A stretch of DNA of 64,000 nt from contig NZ_WVID01000005.1 in NCBI RefSeq assembly GCF_010091925.1, positions 31,994 to 95,993 of the forward strand. Reading direction: 5' to 3'. This DNA is from Nostoc sp. B(2019) (lineage in GTDB: Bacteria; Cyanobacteriota; Cyanobacteriia; Cyanobacteriales; Nostocaceae). Of this stretch, positions 39,401 through 47,719 are shown one piece after another. The notes beneath the pieces were generated by a model that was not told where the DNA came from, ran no database searches, and was given only the letters and a program-made list of their open reading frames with translations. Made by a program: the position numbers and the translations under genes. The first letter of the stretch is position 1. Each line of letters begins with the position of its first letter.

Positions 39401-39833
39401 ATTCTATAAACATCAGGCGATCGCTCTCAAAGAGCAACTAAATTTAAAAGATATTAACCTAATTATTTTCCCCGACTGGTTACAGCCAGAAGACTTACTA
39501 TATCAAGATTTAGCAAGTGTTATTTCTACTCTCACTACTCACCCAAATAAAAGTCGCTTAACTCTCCTGATAGATACTCACAACGTTTCTGAAGAAGAAG
39601 CTGATATGCTTTTATCGTCTTTGACTATGAATTTGCTCATGGAAGGTGATGTAGATATAACTGAGGGGCCAGAAATTTCTTTGCTAGGTAAGATAAGTGA
39701 TATTCAATGGAAAACTCTTTTATCTCAAATTCATAGTCGAATTGCTTTAAGAATAGATAATCAACAGGCGATCGCGCAAGTAAAAGCAGAAAATCTTCCA
39801 TTCTGCGATGTAGATAGCTTAATCGTAAATTAG
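33462..39833 (+). CDS. Giant five-module glycosyltransferase/methyltransferase (2123 aa)
   Basis: Modules in order: GT4 (about 1-386; [19 protein letters not shown]), class I SAM methyltransferase (about 404-606; [28 protein letters not shown]), GT2 (about 645-866; [23 protein letters not shown]), a second GT4 (about 888-1240; [19 protein letters not shown]), a first FPDW module (about 1243-1355), a helical stretch, a GT41/SPY-like domain (about 1603-1985; [13 protein letters not shown]), and a second FPDW module (about 1993-2105). Four transferase domains and one methyltransferase on one chain suggest an assembly-line enzyme for an oligosaccharide. ATG 33462, 190 bp after the 791-residue gene. 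Confidence 0.88.
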   Translation: MSQHILLSTEDPGVGGVAQYNHSLLCGLVKLGYRVTCLQPQPFNNRSITYQKQLGIQHLWLDEKTVQNLSRILTKPGNKPDLIVCSNTNPFANLPIKQIAIQLSIPYIVVEGLVEPHLANHHAAYLNELSHQYIKAKSVIAVSFDNLNLLHSLFRLPKSQGQVIYYGRPSEYFTACDLSVRENLRQALSIPSDAVVCFTAARIENRKGYQYQLEAIKQLIGRAVWTQLYFVWAGAGIFDPQLETELKEAIGLLGINKKVIFLGQRSDVSDWLNAADIFVFPSLLEGMPLCVMEAMAKGLPVIASAVSGIPEELGETGKLLTDPKLDPQATVRELVTTIENWVINPQLRQSIGQACKKRAEALFREERMIKETVEIIEQAFLPHRDYVSPGFKIIRPDQAFPNMIAGDTSTCGWTYLRREIPHNWYVDKRQTTVGFLSRDEAHILYNTALMFKGKKALEIGCWLGWSACHIALAGVELDVIDPLLGKEEIYKSVSASLDSAGVLDSVNLIAGYSPQKVIELAEKLQRKWSLIFIDGDHEAPGPLNDAIICEQLAEGDALILFHDLSSPDVAKGLDYFKQKGWNTMVYQTMQIMGVAWRGNVEPVKHQPDPRINWNLPKHLEKYCISNICQGLSSNIQAPLKQEQTPLISVVIPCYNQAQFLPEAVASVVAQTYDNWEIIIVNDGSPDNTSEVAKQLIAMYSPNVRLIEQENSGLGSARNTGIDTANGEYILPLDADDKLSSNAIALLLEILLNQDQPCIAFGSYQMFGIDQRVCISVDFYSFENIKRFNMLHPCSLYPKQVWELLNGYKVDRKRQGYEDWEFWLNCHKHKIPFHGTREIVVYYRRHFDAMIINATQEKHEELYARMMSYHPEFIDDELIENNNKFLPAFIIDGVFFQLNTTGIARVWTSLLKEWVNNGFAKHIVVLDRAGTAPKISGIKYRAVPLYDYNNTDADREMLQQMCDEEGAEVFISSYYTTPTTTPSVFIAHDMIPETMGWDISNPMWREKHQGIQHASQYIAVSEHTARDLVSCFPEINRDFITVAHCGVESAFSPANVEEINNFKNKYGITKPYFMVVGIENNYKNSILFFQAFSQLASSSGFDIVCTGNRGTLAPEFRAYTLGSIVHILQLSDDELVTAYSGAVALAYPSKYEGFGLPIVEAMACGCPVITCPNASIPEVAGEAAIYVNDDDVDALANALFEVQKPGVRNSLIAAGLAQAKKFSWSTMARTVSTALINTTILHLNLKETNLIIFPDWSQPEELISLDLERVIKTLAEYSDSQRTTLLIDTSDISSEDAAIFLSGLTMNLLLQEDIDLNEGLEISFVGNLADIQWTALLPRISARIILEYENKQAVINWQQMLENANNLNGLIEQCEIKTFIQNYQLNNNLYSLVAKYQQENSDISVLKELRLLRKQIAESWLDKEENLLEKLYLSKFGEAHQALLNSGIQNESLIEAEQSFVTDILAIVAKGLNEQNAIQYLLVAMLYCPPHQLPLVYDLTQIPSWLLNDYLKFTFKSPLYFKEIGEADNYYLYMENLINYLHINIISHSESKFWQDIAAYFTHTVNLIPLYFNKANLKNIYTKRADIIKLYLQEFSNSIEYEFPTRLDERTKIRVGILASHFEPQTETFAALSVYKHLNRDVFEVILFTLNISNHRLERYCTGHADALIKLPTNLENQVQTIREADLDILFISTNVTAVTHQITLLSLYRLARIQMVDANSPVTTGMPHIDYYIASKLSETEENAQQHYTEKLITLDSPPQCFDFGTEEKILATTAISRESLGITKTTVVYVSGANYYKIIPEQEVTWAKIIASVPNSVLLLYPFNPNWSSSYPCIAFRKRIITTFAKYGLGEDRLLILDPAPNRADVKKRLKLCDIYLDSYPYSGMTSLIDPLEVGLPTVVMETEPSRSRKGASLLRELQIFDLITNSQEAYIQSAVALGINFELRQQKAEQIQQKMHQNPTFLDSRSHSAQMGELFQELFYKHQAIALKEQLNLKDINLIIFPDWLQPEDLLYQDLASVISTLTTHPNKSRLTLLIDTHNVSEEEADMLLSSLTMNLLMEGDVDITEGPEISLLGKISDIQWKTLLSQIHSRIALRIDNQQAIAQVKAENLPFCDVDSLIVN

Positions 39834-39942
39834 AGATGACGCCTATCTAATCGTAGTTAAGCTTCCTATGGTGGGTAATAACCTAGCATTTCGCAAAAAA
39901 ATCCTGTGCCATTCGCTTTAGAAGCCTTTTATAAACAAGTTT

Positions 39943-40041
39943 GTAGTAAGCACTTCAGTGCTTAAGTTTGTAATTATAAATGAGGACTAAAGTCCTCACT
40001 ACAAACTTTTGAATTGTTTGTAGTAAGCACTTGAGTGCTTA
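39943..40041. repeat. REP cluster upstream of the tyrosine transposase (three units)
   Basis: Three units: GTAGTAAGCACTTCAGTGCT (39943-), the inverted unit GAGGACTAAAGTCCTCACTA (39982-) and GTAGTAAGCACTTGAGTGCT (40020-40041). Each is a GTAG(T) head plus a small hairpin, the standard REP layout recognised by RAYT proteins, and the alternating orientation resembles a BIME. Confidence 0.85.
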
Positions 40042-40048
40042 AAAATAT

Positions 40049-40681
40049 ATGTATGAATATCGCAAACTCACAACAGAGCAAAAAGCTGAACTAGTTGAAT
40101 ATCGCCTAAGTCAGGGTTATCCACCACACTCACCACCACATGAAGTAAGAGATAAGCAATTTTACTTACTAACGGTAGCTTGTTATGAGCACAAGTGTCA
40201 TATAAACACTGCATCTCGCCGTCAGCAACTCTTAGATATAATATTTGATAAATTTTGTGCCAGTGGAGATCAAGAGAGGAGCGCTGAAGCGCCGACTACA
40301 AACTTAAGAATATGTGCTTGGGTTATTTTGCCTAATCACTATCATCTACTAGTTCAGGTTGTAAATTTTGATGTATTGAGTGACTTGTTTCGGAGAATAC
40401 ATGGTTTAGTTTCTCGCCAGTGGAATATAGAAGACAATGTAACTAAGAGAAAAATTTGGTATCGTTGGAACGATCGCGCTATTCGTTCGGAAAGACATTA
40501 CTATGCAACTATTAACTATATTCATTACAACCCAGTTAAACATGGCTTAGTGAAATCTCCTTATGACTGGGTTGAAAGTAGTGTTCACTGGTATTTACAA
40601 GTTTGTGGACGACAATGGCTGCGTGATTGTTGGACTGAATATCCAGTGCGAGATTATGGTAGTGATTGGGATAATTTGTAA
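40049..40681 (+). CDS. REP-associated tyrosine transposase (RAYT, IS200/Y1 type)
   Basis: A 210-residue HUH Y1 transposase. The HUH motif is in ILPNHYHLLVQV (His-x-His near residues 107-109) and the catalytic Tyr lies in the helix HYYATINYIHYNPVKHG (about 152-168). Such single-copy domesticated transposases nick REP palindromes; here GTAG-headed REPs flank the gene on both sides. One REP-like unit (40280-40298) lies inside the coding sequence and encodes ERSAEAPTTN. ATG start at 40049, 8 bp after the upstream REP cluster. Confidence 0.93.
   Translation: MYEYRKLTTEQKAELVEYRLSQGYPPHSPPHEVRDKQFYLLTVACYEHKCHINTASRRQQLLDIIFDKFCASGDQERSAEAPTTNLRICAWVILPNHYHLLVQVVNFDVLSDLFRRIHGLVSRQWNIEDNVTKRKIWYRWNDRAIRSERHYYATINYIHYNPVKHGLVKSPYDWVESSVHWYLQVCGRQWLRDCWTEYPVRDYGSDWDNL
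40280..40298. repeat. REP-like unit inside the transposase gene
   Basis: AGCGCTGAAGCGCCGACTAC-like sequence: a hairpin GCGCTGAAGCGC followed by GACTAC, the reverse complement of the GTAGT head. Same head and stem style as the flanking REPs but a different stem sequence. Confidence 0.7.
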
Positions 40682-40686
40682 CGTTC

Positions 40687-40744
40687 GTAGTAAGGGCTTC
40701 AGCCCTTATTAACATCTATTTTGAGGGCTGAAGCCCTCACTACG
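40687..40744. repeat. REP pair downstream of the tyrosine transposase
   Basis: GTAGTAAGGGCTTCAGCCCT (40687-) and inverted GAGGGCTGAAGCCCTCACTA (to 40743) face each other around a 14-bp linker. The second unit ends within 4 bp of the stop of the OGT-like gene on the other strand. Confidence 0.85.
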
Positions 40745-40747
40745 AGC

Positions 40748-42967
40748 TTATTTTCCTTCAATATACATTTGCCACATCTGCTCGTAAGCCTTTTCCATCT
40801 CACGGGTAAACTGTTTGCCATTCCACAACGGTGCTGTTTGCCGCGATGCTTTCAGCTTCAAAGCGACTTGCTGGCGTAAAGCCTCATCTTTCCCCAAGCG
40901 CACACCCCACTCTACATATTCTTGATCTGTCCAGGCAATGCCTTCTGTGATACCCGCATTTATCATCATGGTGTAGCTGTTACGCGCCGCAAATTGTTCA
41001 CCAACTCGCGTTACTAATGGGATACCCATCCACAATGTTTCTAAGGTTGTTGTCGCTCCGTTGTAGGGAAATGTATCTAGAACAACATCTGCAATGCCCA
41101 AATTAGCGCGATGCACTGTCTCTTGATGAACTTGGGGTAAAAATCGTAACCTAGAGCAATCTACACCCTCTTCTTCAGCAATTTGAAAAAAGAAGCGTTT
41201 AATTGCTTCTTCCTGAGAAAGCCCTTTAATCAAAAAGTAGCTGTTAGGTACTTGTTTAATAATTTGCATTTGCCACCTTGTTGTTTCTGGATGGCGTTTA
41301 TATCCTCTTTGTGCGCTGAGATACACAATAGCATCGATAGGAATATTTAAGTCATCGCGGCGGAGAGTTGGTACACCAACCTCAAAACCATCTACTGCTA
41401 TGTAAGTTTGGGGTAATCGCCAAATTTTCTCTGTATAGTAATCTTGTGCATTATCTGGCAGTACATAAGGGTCTGCGATAAAATAATCAATTGCAGGTAT
41501 GCCTGATGCATCCCACCCCAGCCAAGTAACTTGAATTGGCGCTGGCTTAAGTGCAATCACTTCACTAGTAATATCTAGAGTAATACTATCAAGGTCAATT
41601 AAAATATCAATTTCATCTTGATATATTTGGTCAGCTATTTCCAAGCCGTTCATACCTAATTTGCGAGATGTTCCTGCATGGTTTACATACCATTCTTGGA
41701 GAAAATCATTTACTAATTTGTAATTAATAAAATAAGTATGAATATCAAATTTATCTTGGTCATGATGCTGAAACAACCAACGAGCTAACCAACCAACCGA
41801 ATGATTTCTTAAAGCATAAGATACATAGCCAATTCTCAACTTTTTGGTTGAGATATTCAAAGTTGTTTTATTAATATTTTTAAAGTTAAAACTCTTACTC
41901 TCAGACTGAGCTAGTTCTTTAATATTATTATTAAATATTTCAGCTACTTTATTATGAATTTCTCGAAAAGCTACAGGAGAATCTTTAATGTGAGGTATAG
42001 CAAAAGATGGCGTCAGCAATCGTAATGTTCTGCCTTCTTCTAAAATAATTGGTTGAGATTCAATAAACTGTTGTTCAATAGTTTCCAACTCTTTACAAGC
42101 TGTACATATCTCTGTCCAATATCCTCCTGCTGACATTAGACCTCTTAACAGTAAATGGAGTGCAAAAATTTTATCAGCTAAACCTTCTGATAGCGAATAA
42201 CACAGCTTAGCTGTCTCTATACCTTGAGAATAATTATGAGCATCTTGATAAAAAGTCGCTAAATGTCGCAAAATTTCTACATTATCTGGTTCCAATTGTA
42301 AATGTAAGTTAAGCAGAGATGCTGCTAGCTTAGGCTGCTGTAAAGTATGCCCAATTTTCATGGCAGCAGGAAGTAGTATGCGAAAGCTTTGATCAGCATC
42401 AGTAAAGTAAGGTAAACAAGCTTCTACTAAAGTAAGATTTATTGGATGTAAAGGAACAGTATTTAAAATCTCCTGCAAAAGTTGCATTAATAATTCGACG
42501 TTAATTTCTAAATTTTTTTCTACTTTTAAAGTTTCAATTAATCCCCAATCACTCAATTGCTCGATTTCTTCAAATTTTTCCAGTTTGAGAGACAGTAGAA
42601 TAATTTGGAATAAATTATTGATATTAGTAGGATTAATTTCTCTCATGTGTTGGCGAATGAGCCAAGCTAAAGAATATTCTGCTAGCTTTTCGCGCCGTTC
42701 TGCTTCTGTTTGCAGAAGTTGAAATAGCTCATTTGTCCAAATTGACAAATGTTCTGTATCTGCTTCTGCCAATGGCAGCATCCAAGTCATTTGAGCTTCT
42801 GCTTCTTGTCCTTGTAGTAGTAACAGTAATCCCAAATGCCAATAGTAGGAAATTACATCAGGTTCTTGTTCTATTGCTTGTTCGTATAAATTTGCGGCTT
42901 GTGCATAGTTTTCTTTAATAAAGTATTGTTCAGCTAACTGCTGCCAAGTGTTTATATCAGTAATCAT
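40748..42967 (-). CDS. TPR/OGT-type (SPY-like, GT41) glycosyltransferase
   Basis: 739 residues. TPR-like helices are at the N-terminus (about 1-75; NYAQAANLYEQAIEQEPDVI) and again near 200-280. The GT41 catalytic region is about 370-735: LRIGYVSYALRNHSVGWLAR, then PAPIQVTWLGWDASGIPAID and LDTFPYNGATTTLETLWMG, which form the UDP-sugar site of O-GlcNAc-transferase-like enzymes. It should transfer a sugar to proteins or glycans in the cytoplasm. A related GT41 domain ends the 2123-residue protein. ATG start at 42967, downstream of the pilin gene. Confidence 0.92.
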   Translation of the reverse strand: MITDINTWQQLAEQYFIKENYAQAANLYEQAIEQEPDVISYYWHLGLLLLLQGQEAEAQMTWMLPLAEADTEHLSIWTNELFQLLQTEAERREKLAEYSLAWLIRQHMREINPTNINNLFQIILLSLKLEKFEEIEQLSDWGLIETLKVEKNLEINVELLMQLLQEILNTVPLHPINLTLVEACLPYFTDADQSFRILLPAAMKIGHTLQQPKLAASLLNLHLQLEPDNVEILRHLATFYQDAHNYSQGIETAKLCYSLSEGLADKIFALHLLLRGLMSAGGYWTEICTACKELETIEQQFIESQPIILEEGRTLRLLTPSFAIPHIKDSPVAFREIHNKVAEIFNNNIKELAQSESKSFNFKNINKTTLNISTKKLRIGYVSYALRNHSVGWLARWLFQHHDQDKFDIHTYFINYKLVNDFLQEWYVNHAGTSRKLGMNGLEIADQIYQDEIDILIDLDSITLDITSEVIALKPAPIQVTWLGWDASGIPAIDYFIADPYVLPDNAQDYYTEKIWRLPQTYIAVDGFEVGVPTLRRDDLNIPIDAIVYLSAQRGYKRHPETTRWQMQIIKQVPNSYFLIKGLSQEEAIKRFFFQIAEEEGVDCSRLRFLPQVHQETVHRANLGIADVVLDTFPYNGATTTLETLWMGIPLVTRVGEQFAARNSYTMMINAGITEGIAWTDQEYVEWGVRLGKDEALRQQVALKLKASRQTAPLWNGKQFTREMEKAYEQMWQMYIEGK

Positions 42968-42997
42968 GCTTTATTCTCACAGTTCAATAAAGTAAAT

Positions 42998-43024
42998 AAA
43001 GTGGGCAGAATGCTCTACCCACTT
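42998..43024 (-). terminator. Hairpin between pilin and OGT-like genes
   Basis: AAGTGGG (42999-43005) pairs with CCCACTT (43018-43024) with a 12-nt loop. On the minus strand it is followed by TATTTACTTT, a weak T-rich tail, about 100 nt after the pilin stop. Confidence 0.5.
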
Positions 43025-43123
43025 GGGAAAATACGTAATTTAGCTTAATAAAAGCCGTCATGACAAATTAACTTTTTTGTCAAATGTTGCAGGTGAGTAA
43101 TATTTCGCCTAGTAACTCACTTC

Positions 43124-43678
43124 CTACTTAGATAAACTGATGAAGTTACTGGGGCAAGTGGGCCCAGTTGAGGTGAAAGTGGTGTCAGTTACAACTACAC
43201 CACCGTTAACTCTAGATTTTTCATTTTCACATAAAATAGCTATGGTCGTAGCTTCACTGGTAGCAGCTTGTGTTGCTATGCTTACACCACCAATATAATT
43301 CTTGAGAGGTGCAGTCGCAAGTACTGTTTCTGCTTGATTGGTTGCGGCACTAGCGACACTAGCAGAGGAAATTGTGTACTGGTAATTTGAGGTAACTGTT
43401 GCAATACCAAGACCTAAACTACCAATCTGACCAGCAAGTGCAAATGTGTTCTGTTCCAAGTAAAATGCTTGCTGAGCGCGGTTCATTGAACCTACGTAGG
43501 TTTTTGCTTCTGACTGCTTGGCTTTGTTAGCTTGGTTCAAGAAAGAGGGCAGAGCGATCGCAGACAAAATCCCGATAATAATAATTACTACTAATAGTTC
43601 AATGAGTGTAAAACCCTCATCTCCCTTCTTTTTGTCGAGGATGTGTTGAAGAAACTTGGCTTTTAGTTCAGTTTTCAT
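43124..43678 (-). CDS. Type IV pilin-like protein
   Basis: 184 residues. A basic leader of 22 residues ends in the prepilin peptidase site GDEG|FTLIELLVVIIIIGIL with Glu at position 5 of the mature chain, as in all type IV pilins. The long hydrophobic N-terminal helix is followed by a Thr/Ser/Ala-rich globular head with two Cys (CENEK and TCPSN) that could form the usual C-terminal disulfide loop. Exported and assembled into a pilus or pseudopilus. ATG 43678. The adjacent transferase gene makes glycosylation of the head a possibility. Confidence 0.93.
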   Translation of the reverse strand: MKTELKAKFLQHILDKKKGDEGFTLIELLVVIIIIGILSAIALPSFLNQANKAKQSEAKTYVGSMNRAQQAFYLEQNTFALAGQIGSLGLGIATVTSNYQYTISSASVASAATNQAETVLATAPLKNYIGGVSIATQAATSEATTIAILCENEKSRVNGGVVVTDTTFTSTGPTCPSNFISLSK

Positions 43679-43881
43679 AAGTGTTTTCCCGCAGGTACTA
43701 CTTGATTGGGTGTTCTAGATGTAACTTACCCAGTCGTGATCGCTTTCCTATCACCTTGAGAAAAAAAGTTTGGGAATATTCGGTAACAAAATCCAGAATC
43801 CTTGTATCCCAATAGACACAGATATAACTAAGCCCCTGGGGTTGACCAAGGGCTAGCTTCTCAATTTCGATTGTGAAAGCC

Positions 43882-44448
43882 TTACTCAAACTCAGGTGGC
43901 CACAGTTCTGATACTGCCAGTTCCCAACCTGGTAGCAAGTCTGGTATTGTAAGTGTCTCGCCATTTTGTAACATCACTGGAGTTTGGTTTAGTCGGTAAA
44001 CTGTTACTGTCAATTTGTCAGGGTCAATCAGTATGCCGACTACAGATCCAAGTTGTAAAAATAACTGGATTTTTTCTTCAAGTGGTTTAATTCTGTCGCT
44101 TTTTAATTTAACCTCAACCATCAGATCTGGAACTAACTCTACAAAGTCGCGCTTGGTCTTCTTCAATCGATCAGCCCGAACAAAAGACACGTCAGGCGCA
44201 CATAGGTTTCTTCTCTCAGAGTCGCCCTCTTCTATACTTGGCAGGATAAACCCAGCGCTAGAACTAGTTATACGCCCTAGTTTGCGTGACATGACCCAGT
44301 TATTCAAGAAGGTAATTAGACGAGTGCCAATTTCCTCTGACTCGTAATCTGATGGCCCCGTAACTATAATTTTTCCCTCTACCAGCTCCATCTGCCATTC
44401 TGGATGCTCGGATTGTAGCTGCTCTAAATCGGTAATGGTGAGGGACAT
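43882..44448 (-). CDS. Uma2-family (DUF820) putative endonuclease
   Basis: 188 residues of the DUF820/Uma2 family, very common in cyanobacteria and with a restriction-endonuclease-like PD-(D/E)xK fold. It shows the N-terminal WQMELVEGKIIV (about 19-30), CAPDVSFVRADRLKK (83-97) and LVPDLMVEVKLKSD (about 105-118) carrying the Asp and Glu-x-Lys. The C-terminus is a Pro/Trp-rich tail. Biological role unknown. ATG start at 44448, divergent from the Rpn-like gene. Confidence 0.9.
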   Translation of the reverse strand: MSLTITDLEQLQSEHPEWQMELVEGKIIVTGPSDYESEEIGTRLITFLNNWVMSRKLGRITSSSAGFILPSIEEGDSERRNLCAPDVSFVRADRLKKTKRDFVELVPDLMVEVKLKSDRIKPLEEKIQLFLQLGSVVGILIDPDKLTVTVYRLNQTPVMLQNGETLTIPDLLPGWELAVSELWPPEFE

Positions 44449-44554
44449 AACACACCAAATAACATTTATCTATCATACGTACCTCAACCTACGAAAGCTA
44501 CAATGTATTCCATCCAAATCAAAACGGCTGTATAGTTTGACATTAATAGCATCA

Positions 44555-45352
44555 ATGAAAACAGATGTAATTTTTTACGAACTTATTAAGGAACTACCAC
44601 AGATATTTTTTGAACTTATTGAAAAACCTGAAACTAATCCCAATATCTATACATTTACTGCACCTGAAATAAAACAACAATCATTTCGTTTAGACGGGTT
44701 ATTTTCTCCTGTCAAGGGATTTGAAAGTGAACCTTTATACTTCGTAGAATTGCAAACATACAAAGATGAAGAATTTTACGAACGACTTTTTGGGGAAATT
44801 TTTGTTTATTTCCGTCAATATAAACCAGCAAACTCAGACTGGTACGCAATTGTCATCTACGATAGACGTATTCATGAAACTCCACCTCACCCACGCTATC
44901 GGGTTTTAATGGAACAACATCTACGCTGCATTTATCTAAATGAACTTTCTACTAGACCAGAAGATTCTTTGGGGATAGGAATTGCCAAACTATTTATAGA
45001 AGTACCTACCAAAGCTACTTCCTTAGCCCAACAGCTAATCAATCAGGCGAGAGAAAACTTACCTGATGAAAATCTCCAAAAGAAAGTGCTAGCATTTATC
45101 CAAGCCATTGTATTTTATAAGTTTCCCAATCTTACTTTAGAGGAAATTGAAGCCATGCTTGATTTAGATGCATTCAAAAATACTCGATTGTACGAGAGTA
45201 TCTTAGCAAAGACAAAGCCGGAAACAGAACTAGAAACAAAATTGAAATTAGTCCCAAAACTTACTCAGAAAGATATGAGCATTCAAGAAATAGCAGAATT
45301 GCTAGAACTAGATGCTGAAACTATCAGGAAATATCTGCAAGAACAGTCTTAG
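44555..45352 (+). CDS. Rpn/DUF2887-like PD-(D/E)xK nuclease family protein
   Basis: 265 residues from ATG 44555 (MKTDVIFYELIKELP). The frame also opens at 44435, but that would run into the divergent Uma2 gene. N-terminal motifs FRLDGLFSPV and LYFVELQTYKDEEFYERL carry the Asp and Glu-x-Gln of the family. The C-terminus has a helix-turn-helix-like end (MSIQEIAELLELDAETIRKY). Such proteins were once annotated as transposases and are linked to RecA-independent recombination; role here unknown. Confidence 0.85.
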   Translation: MKTDVIFYELIKELPQIFFELIEKPETNPNIYTFTAPEIKQQSFRLDGLFSPVKGFESEPLYFVELQTYKDEEFYERLFGEIFVYFRQYKPANSDWYAIVIYDRRIHETPPHPRYRVLMEQHLRCIYLNELSTRPEDSLGIGIAKLFIEVPTKATSLAQQLINQARENLPDENLQKKVLAFIQAIVFYKFPNLTLEEIEAMLDLDAFKNTRLYESILAKTKPETELETKLKLVPKLTQKDMSIQEIAELLELDAETIRKYLQEQS

Positions 45353-45403
45353 CGGTTAAAAAGATGTTTGACAAGTGTTGAGCGCATAAGTAAGTAAATA
45401 TTT

Positions 45404-45433
45404 TGCGTAGGCGTAGCCCGTCGCAGACATCGC
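45404..45433. repeat. Dispersed 30-bp repeat, second copy
   Basis: Same 30-bp element as 21991-22020 with two substitutions, between the Rpn-like gene and the thioredoxin reductase gene. Confidence 0.65.
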
Positions 45434-45507
45434 TTACCATCTGGCGTGGCTAATCACAATTTGTTATGCTATATTAAGCGTAGTCGTTATGAGTTCATAA
45501 TATAGCC

Positions 45508-46881
45508 ATGACTAACCCCACAGTAGAAAACTTAGTAATTATCGGTTCTGGGCCAGCAGGGTACACAGCGGCCATCTATGCAGGACGAGCTAACCTAAAA
45601 CCCGTTGTATTTGAAGGTTTCCAAGCCGGGGGTTTGCCTGGTGGGCAATTAATGACAACGACGGAAGTCGAGAACTTTCCTGGGTTTCCCCAAGGGATTA
45701 CCGGGCCGGAACTGATGGATCAGATGAAGGCGCAGGCGGAACGCTGGGGGGCTGAGCTATATACTGAGGATGTGATCTCAGTTGATTTAAGCCAGCGTCC
45801 ATTTACAGTGCGATCGCAAGAAAGGGAAGTTAAAACCAATAGTCTGGTGATCGCTACTGGTGCAACGGCAAAACGTTTAGGTTTACCCAACGAACATGAA
45901 TTTTGGAGTCGGGGTATCTCGGCTTGTGCAATCTGCGATGGTGCTACCCCAATTTTCCACGGTGCAGAACTGGCTGTAATTGGTGCTGGTGACTCAGCGG
46001 CGGAAGAGTCCATTTATCTCACCAAATATGGCTCTAAGGTAAATATGTTGGTGCGTTCTGATAAAATGCGGGCTTCTAAAGCGATGCAAGACCGCGTTTT
46101 GAGTAACCCAAAAATCCAAGTGCATTGGAACACGGAAGCCGTGGATATCTTCGGTAACGGTAACATGGAAGGGGTGAAAGTCCGCAATATCAAAACTGGT
46201 GAAGAAAGCAAACTGCACGCTAAGGGCTTATTCTATGCTATTGGTCACACTCCTAACACCTCTCTATTTAAAGGACAATTAGAACTGGATGAGGTGGGTT
46301 ACATTGTCACCAAGCACGGTACTGTAGAAACGAGTATAGAAGGCGTTTTTGCTGCTGGCGACGTGCAAGATCATGAGTTCCGTCAGGCAATTACAGCCGC
46401 GGGTAGTGGTTGTATGGCGGCGATGTTGGCAGAACGTTGGTTATCTTTCAGTGGTTTGATTCAAGAATTCCATCAACAGCCAGAAACAGCAGATAATGAA
46501 TTAGAACATCAGCCAGTCGCAAAGAAAACTGAAGCTGAAGAAGAAGCGGGATTTAATTTGAATGCGACGCGCCATGAAGGTGGCTATGCTTTACGGAAGT
46601 TGTTCCATGAAAGCGATCGCTTACTCTTTGTCAAATACGTCGCTCCTGGTTGCGGCCCTTGCCATACCCTCAAACCAATTTTAAATAAGGTAGTGGATGA
46701 ATTTGACGGCAAAATTCACTTTGTGGAAATCGACATCGACAAAGATCGAGATATTGCCGAGAATGCTAATGTGACAGGAACGCCGACGATTCAATTGTTC
46801 AAGAATAAGGAACTGGTGAAGGAAATTAAAGGCGTCAAGCAAAAGAGTGAGTATCGTCAGTTGATTGAAAGTAATCTTTAA
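45508..46881 (+). CDS. trxB: NADPH-thioredoxin reductase fused to thioredoxin (NTRC)
   Basis: 457 residues. The reductase part (1-310) has the FAD motif [20 protein letters not shown], redox Cys140/Cys143 (SACAICDG) and a second Rossmann motif [12 protein letters not shown]. After a charged linker comes a thioredoxin domain (about 350-457) with Cys382/Cys385 ([10 protein letters not shown]). This fusion is the NTRC type found in oxygenic phototrophs; it uses NADPH to reduce 2-Cys peroxiredoxin and helps set redox state in darkness and under stress. ATG start at 45508. Confidence 0.96.
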   Translation: MTNPTVENLVIIGSGPAGYTAAIYAGRANLKPVVFEGFQAGGLPGGQLMTTTEVENFPGFPQGITGPELMDQMKAQAERWGAELYTEDVISVDLSQRPFTVRSQEREVKTNSLVIATGATAKRLGLPNEHEFWSRGISACAICDGATPIFHGAELAVIGAGDSAAEESIYLTKYGSKVNMLVRSDKMRASKAMQDRVLSNPKIQVHWNTEAVDIFGNGNMEGVKVRNIKTGEESKLHAKGLFYAIGHTPNTSLFKGQLELDEVGYIVTKHGTVETSIEGVFAAGDVQDHEFRQAITAAGSGCMAAMLAERWLSFSGLIQEFHQQPETADNELEHQPVAKKTEAEEEAGFNLNATRHEGGYALRKLFHESDRLLFVKYVAPGCGPCHTLKPILNKVVDEFDGKIHFVEIDIDKDRDIAENANVTGTPTIQLFKNKELVKEIKGVKQKSEYRQLIESNL

Positions 46882-46979
46882 GGAATGGGGCATAGGGCAT
46901 TGGGAACACTATTCCTAATGCCCATTACCTCCTACCGTTCGCTTAAGTGGTAACTTTGATTTATGGTGTGTTTTATAAC

Positions 46980-47315
46980 TTAGGTAACAGCATATCCTGT
47001 ATGTTGCCTAACATTTGGTGGATGAAATCCCAAGACAATTTTTTCTTTGGGAATTCCTGCTGCTACTAATTCGTAGGTTACGCCATCTTCTGTGTCATCT
47101 CGTTGCACCCAAATTTTGCCATCAATAATGTCAATATGAACTAAGCAACCGTGAATTCGCTTAACACTATCCCAGCCTAAAGTTATCAGCAAATAACTGT
47201 CATTCTCGCTATCAAAGACTGCTTTACATTCAATAGCTGCGTGGGAATAGGGAATTTGTGTGTAGGGTACTAATACCTCTTTGATGATACGTCGATAATT
47301 ATCTAAGGTATCCAT
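46980..47315 (-). CDS. xisI: XisI-family protein
   Basis: 111 residues of the XisI family, first known as a factor needed for excision of the fdxN element in heterocysts. Conserved blocks: YRRIIKEVLVPYTQIPYS (8-25), LGWDSVKRIHGCLVHIDI (about 47-64), and the end IPKEKIVLGFHPPNVR. ATG start at 47315. It overlaps the upstream xisH by 13 bp, a tight two-gene operon. No fdxN element, xisF or integrase is seen nearby, so the original role probably does not apply to this copy. Confidence 0.93.
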   Translation of the reverse strand: MDTLDNYRRIIKEVLVPYTQIPYSHAAIECKAVFDSENDSYLLITLGWDSVKRIHGCLVHIDIIDGKIWVQRDDTEDGVTYELVAAGIPKEKIVLGFHPPNVRQHTGYAVT

Positions 47316-47719
47316 TGGATAATCCTCTCCGTTTCTGGATTAAAAACGAGCAACTTTAGATTCTCAGTTTCTATTAAAAGTGTACCAATTGGTTCCTCAA
47401 ACAAAGCTGTAAATACGCTGTCACGAACTGCCAAATATAATGTTCTTTTTGGTTCCAAGCGATGGATAACAGCACGATACATGATAAATCCTCCAATGGC
47501 ATCTTTGAGGTCTGCCATTTCTGAGGGACTGACAAAACTTTTAATTTCTACAGCTATTTTTTTACTTCCTTGTTCTGCGGCTAAAAGTTGTTTTGCTCCT
47601 AAATCTACATACATATCTTTTTGACCCCACTTTAAATGTAGAGGGTCATCTGTAATTATCCAGCCTTCTTGAATTAAGGCATTCTTAACAGCATCATGAT
47701 AAATATCTCTTGCAGGCAT
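47303..47719 (-). CDS. xisH: XisH-family protein
   Basis: 138 residues of the XisH family, with a PD-(D/E)xK endonuclease-like core: LKWGQKDMYVDLGA (Asp near residue 36) and KIAVEIKSF (Glu-x-Lys near 57-59). Starts MPARDIYHDAVKNALIQEGW as is typical. ATG at 47719. Translationally coupled to xisI. Many cyanobacteria carry several xisH-xisI pairs without an fdxN element; the pair behaves genomically like a mobile accessory cassette, function unresolved. Confidence 0.93.
   Translation of the reverse strand: MPARDIYHDAVKNALIQEGWIITDDPLHLKWGQKDMYVDLGAKQLLAAEQGSKKIAVEIKSFVSPSEMADLKDAIGGFIMYRAVIHRLEPKRTLYLAVRDSVFTALFEEPIGTLLIETENLKLLVFNPETERIIQWIP

Noticed and set aside
40049-40744. A full IS200/IS605 insertion sequence
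   Set aside because: The protein and the multiple flanking REPs fit a single-copy RAYT with REPs better than an IS with one left and one right end; no tnpB is present.
43698-43964. 88-codon minus-strand frame between pilin and Uma2 genes
   Set aside because: It overlaps the end of the Uma2 gene in another frame and has no recognisable domain or ribosome site.
46980-47719. An fdxN excision element
   Set aside because: Only xisH and xisI are present; no recombinase gene or flanking direct repeats and no nif genes are visible.
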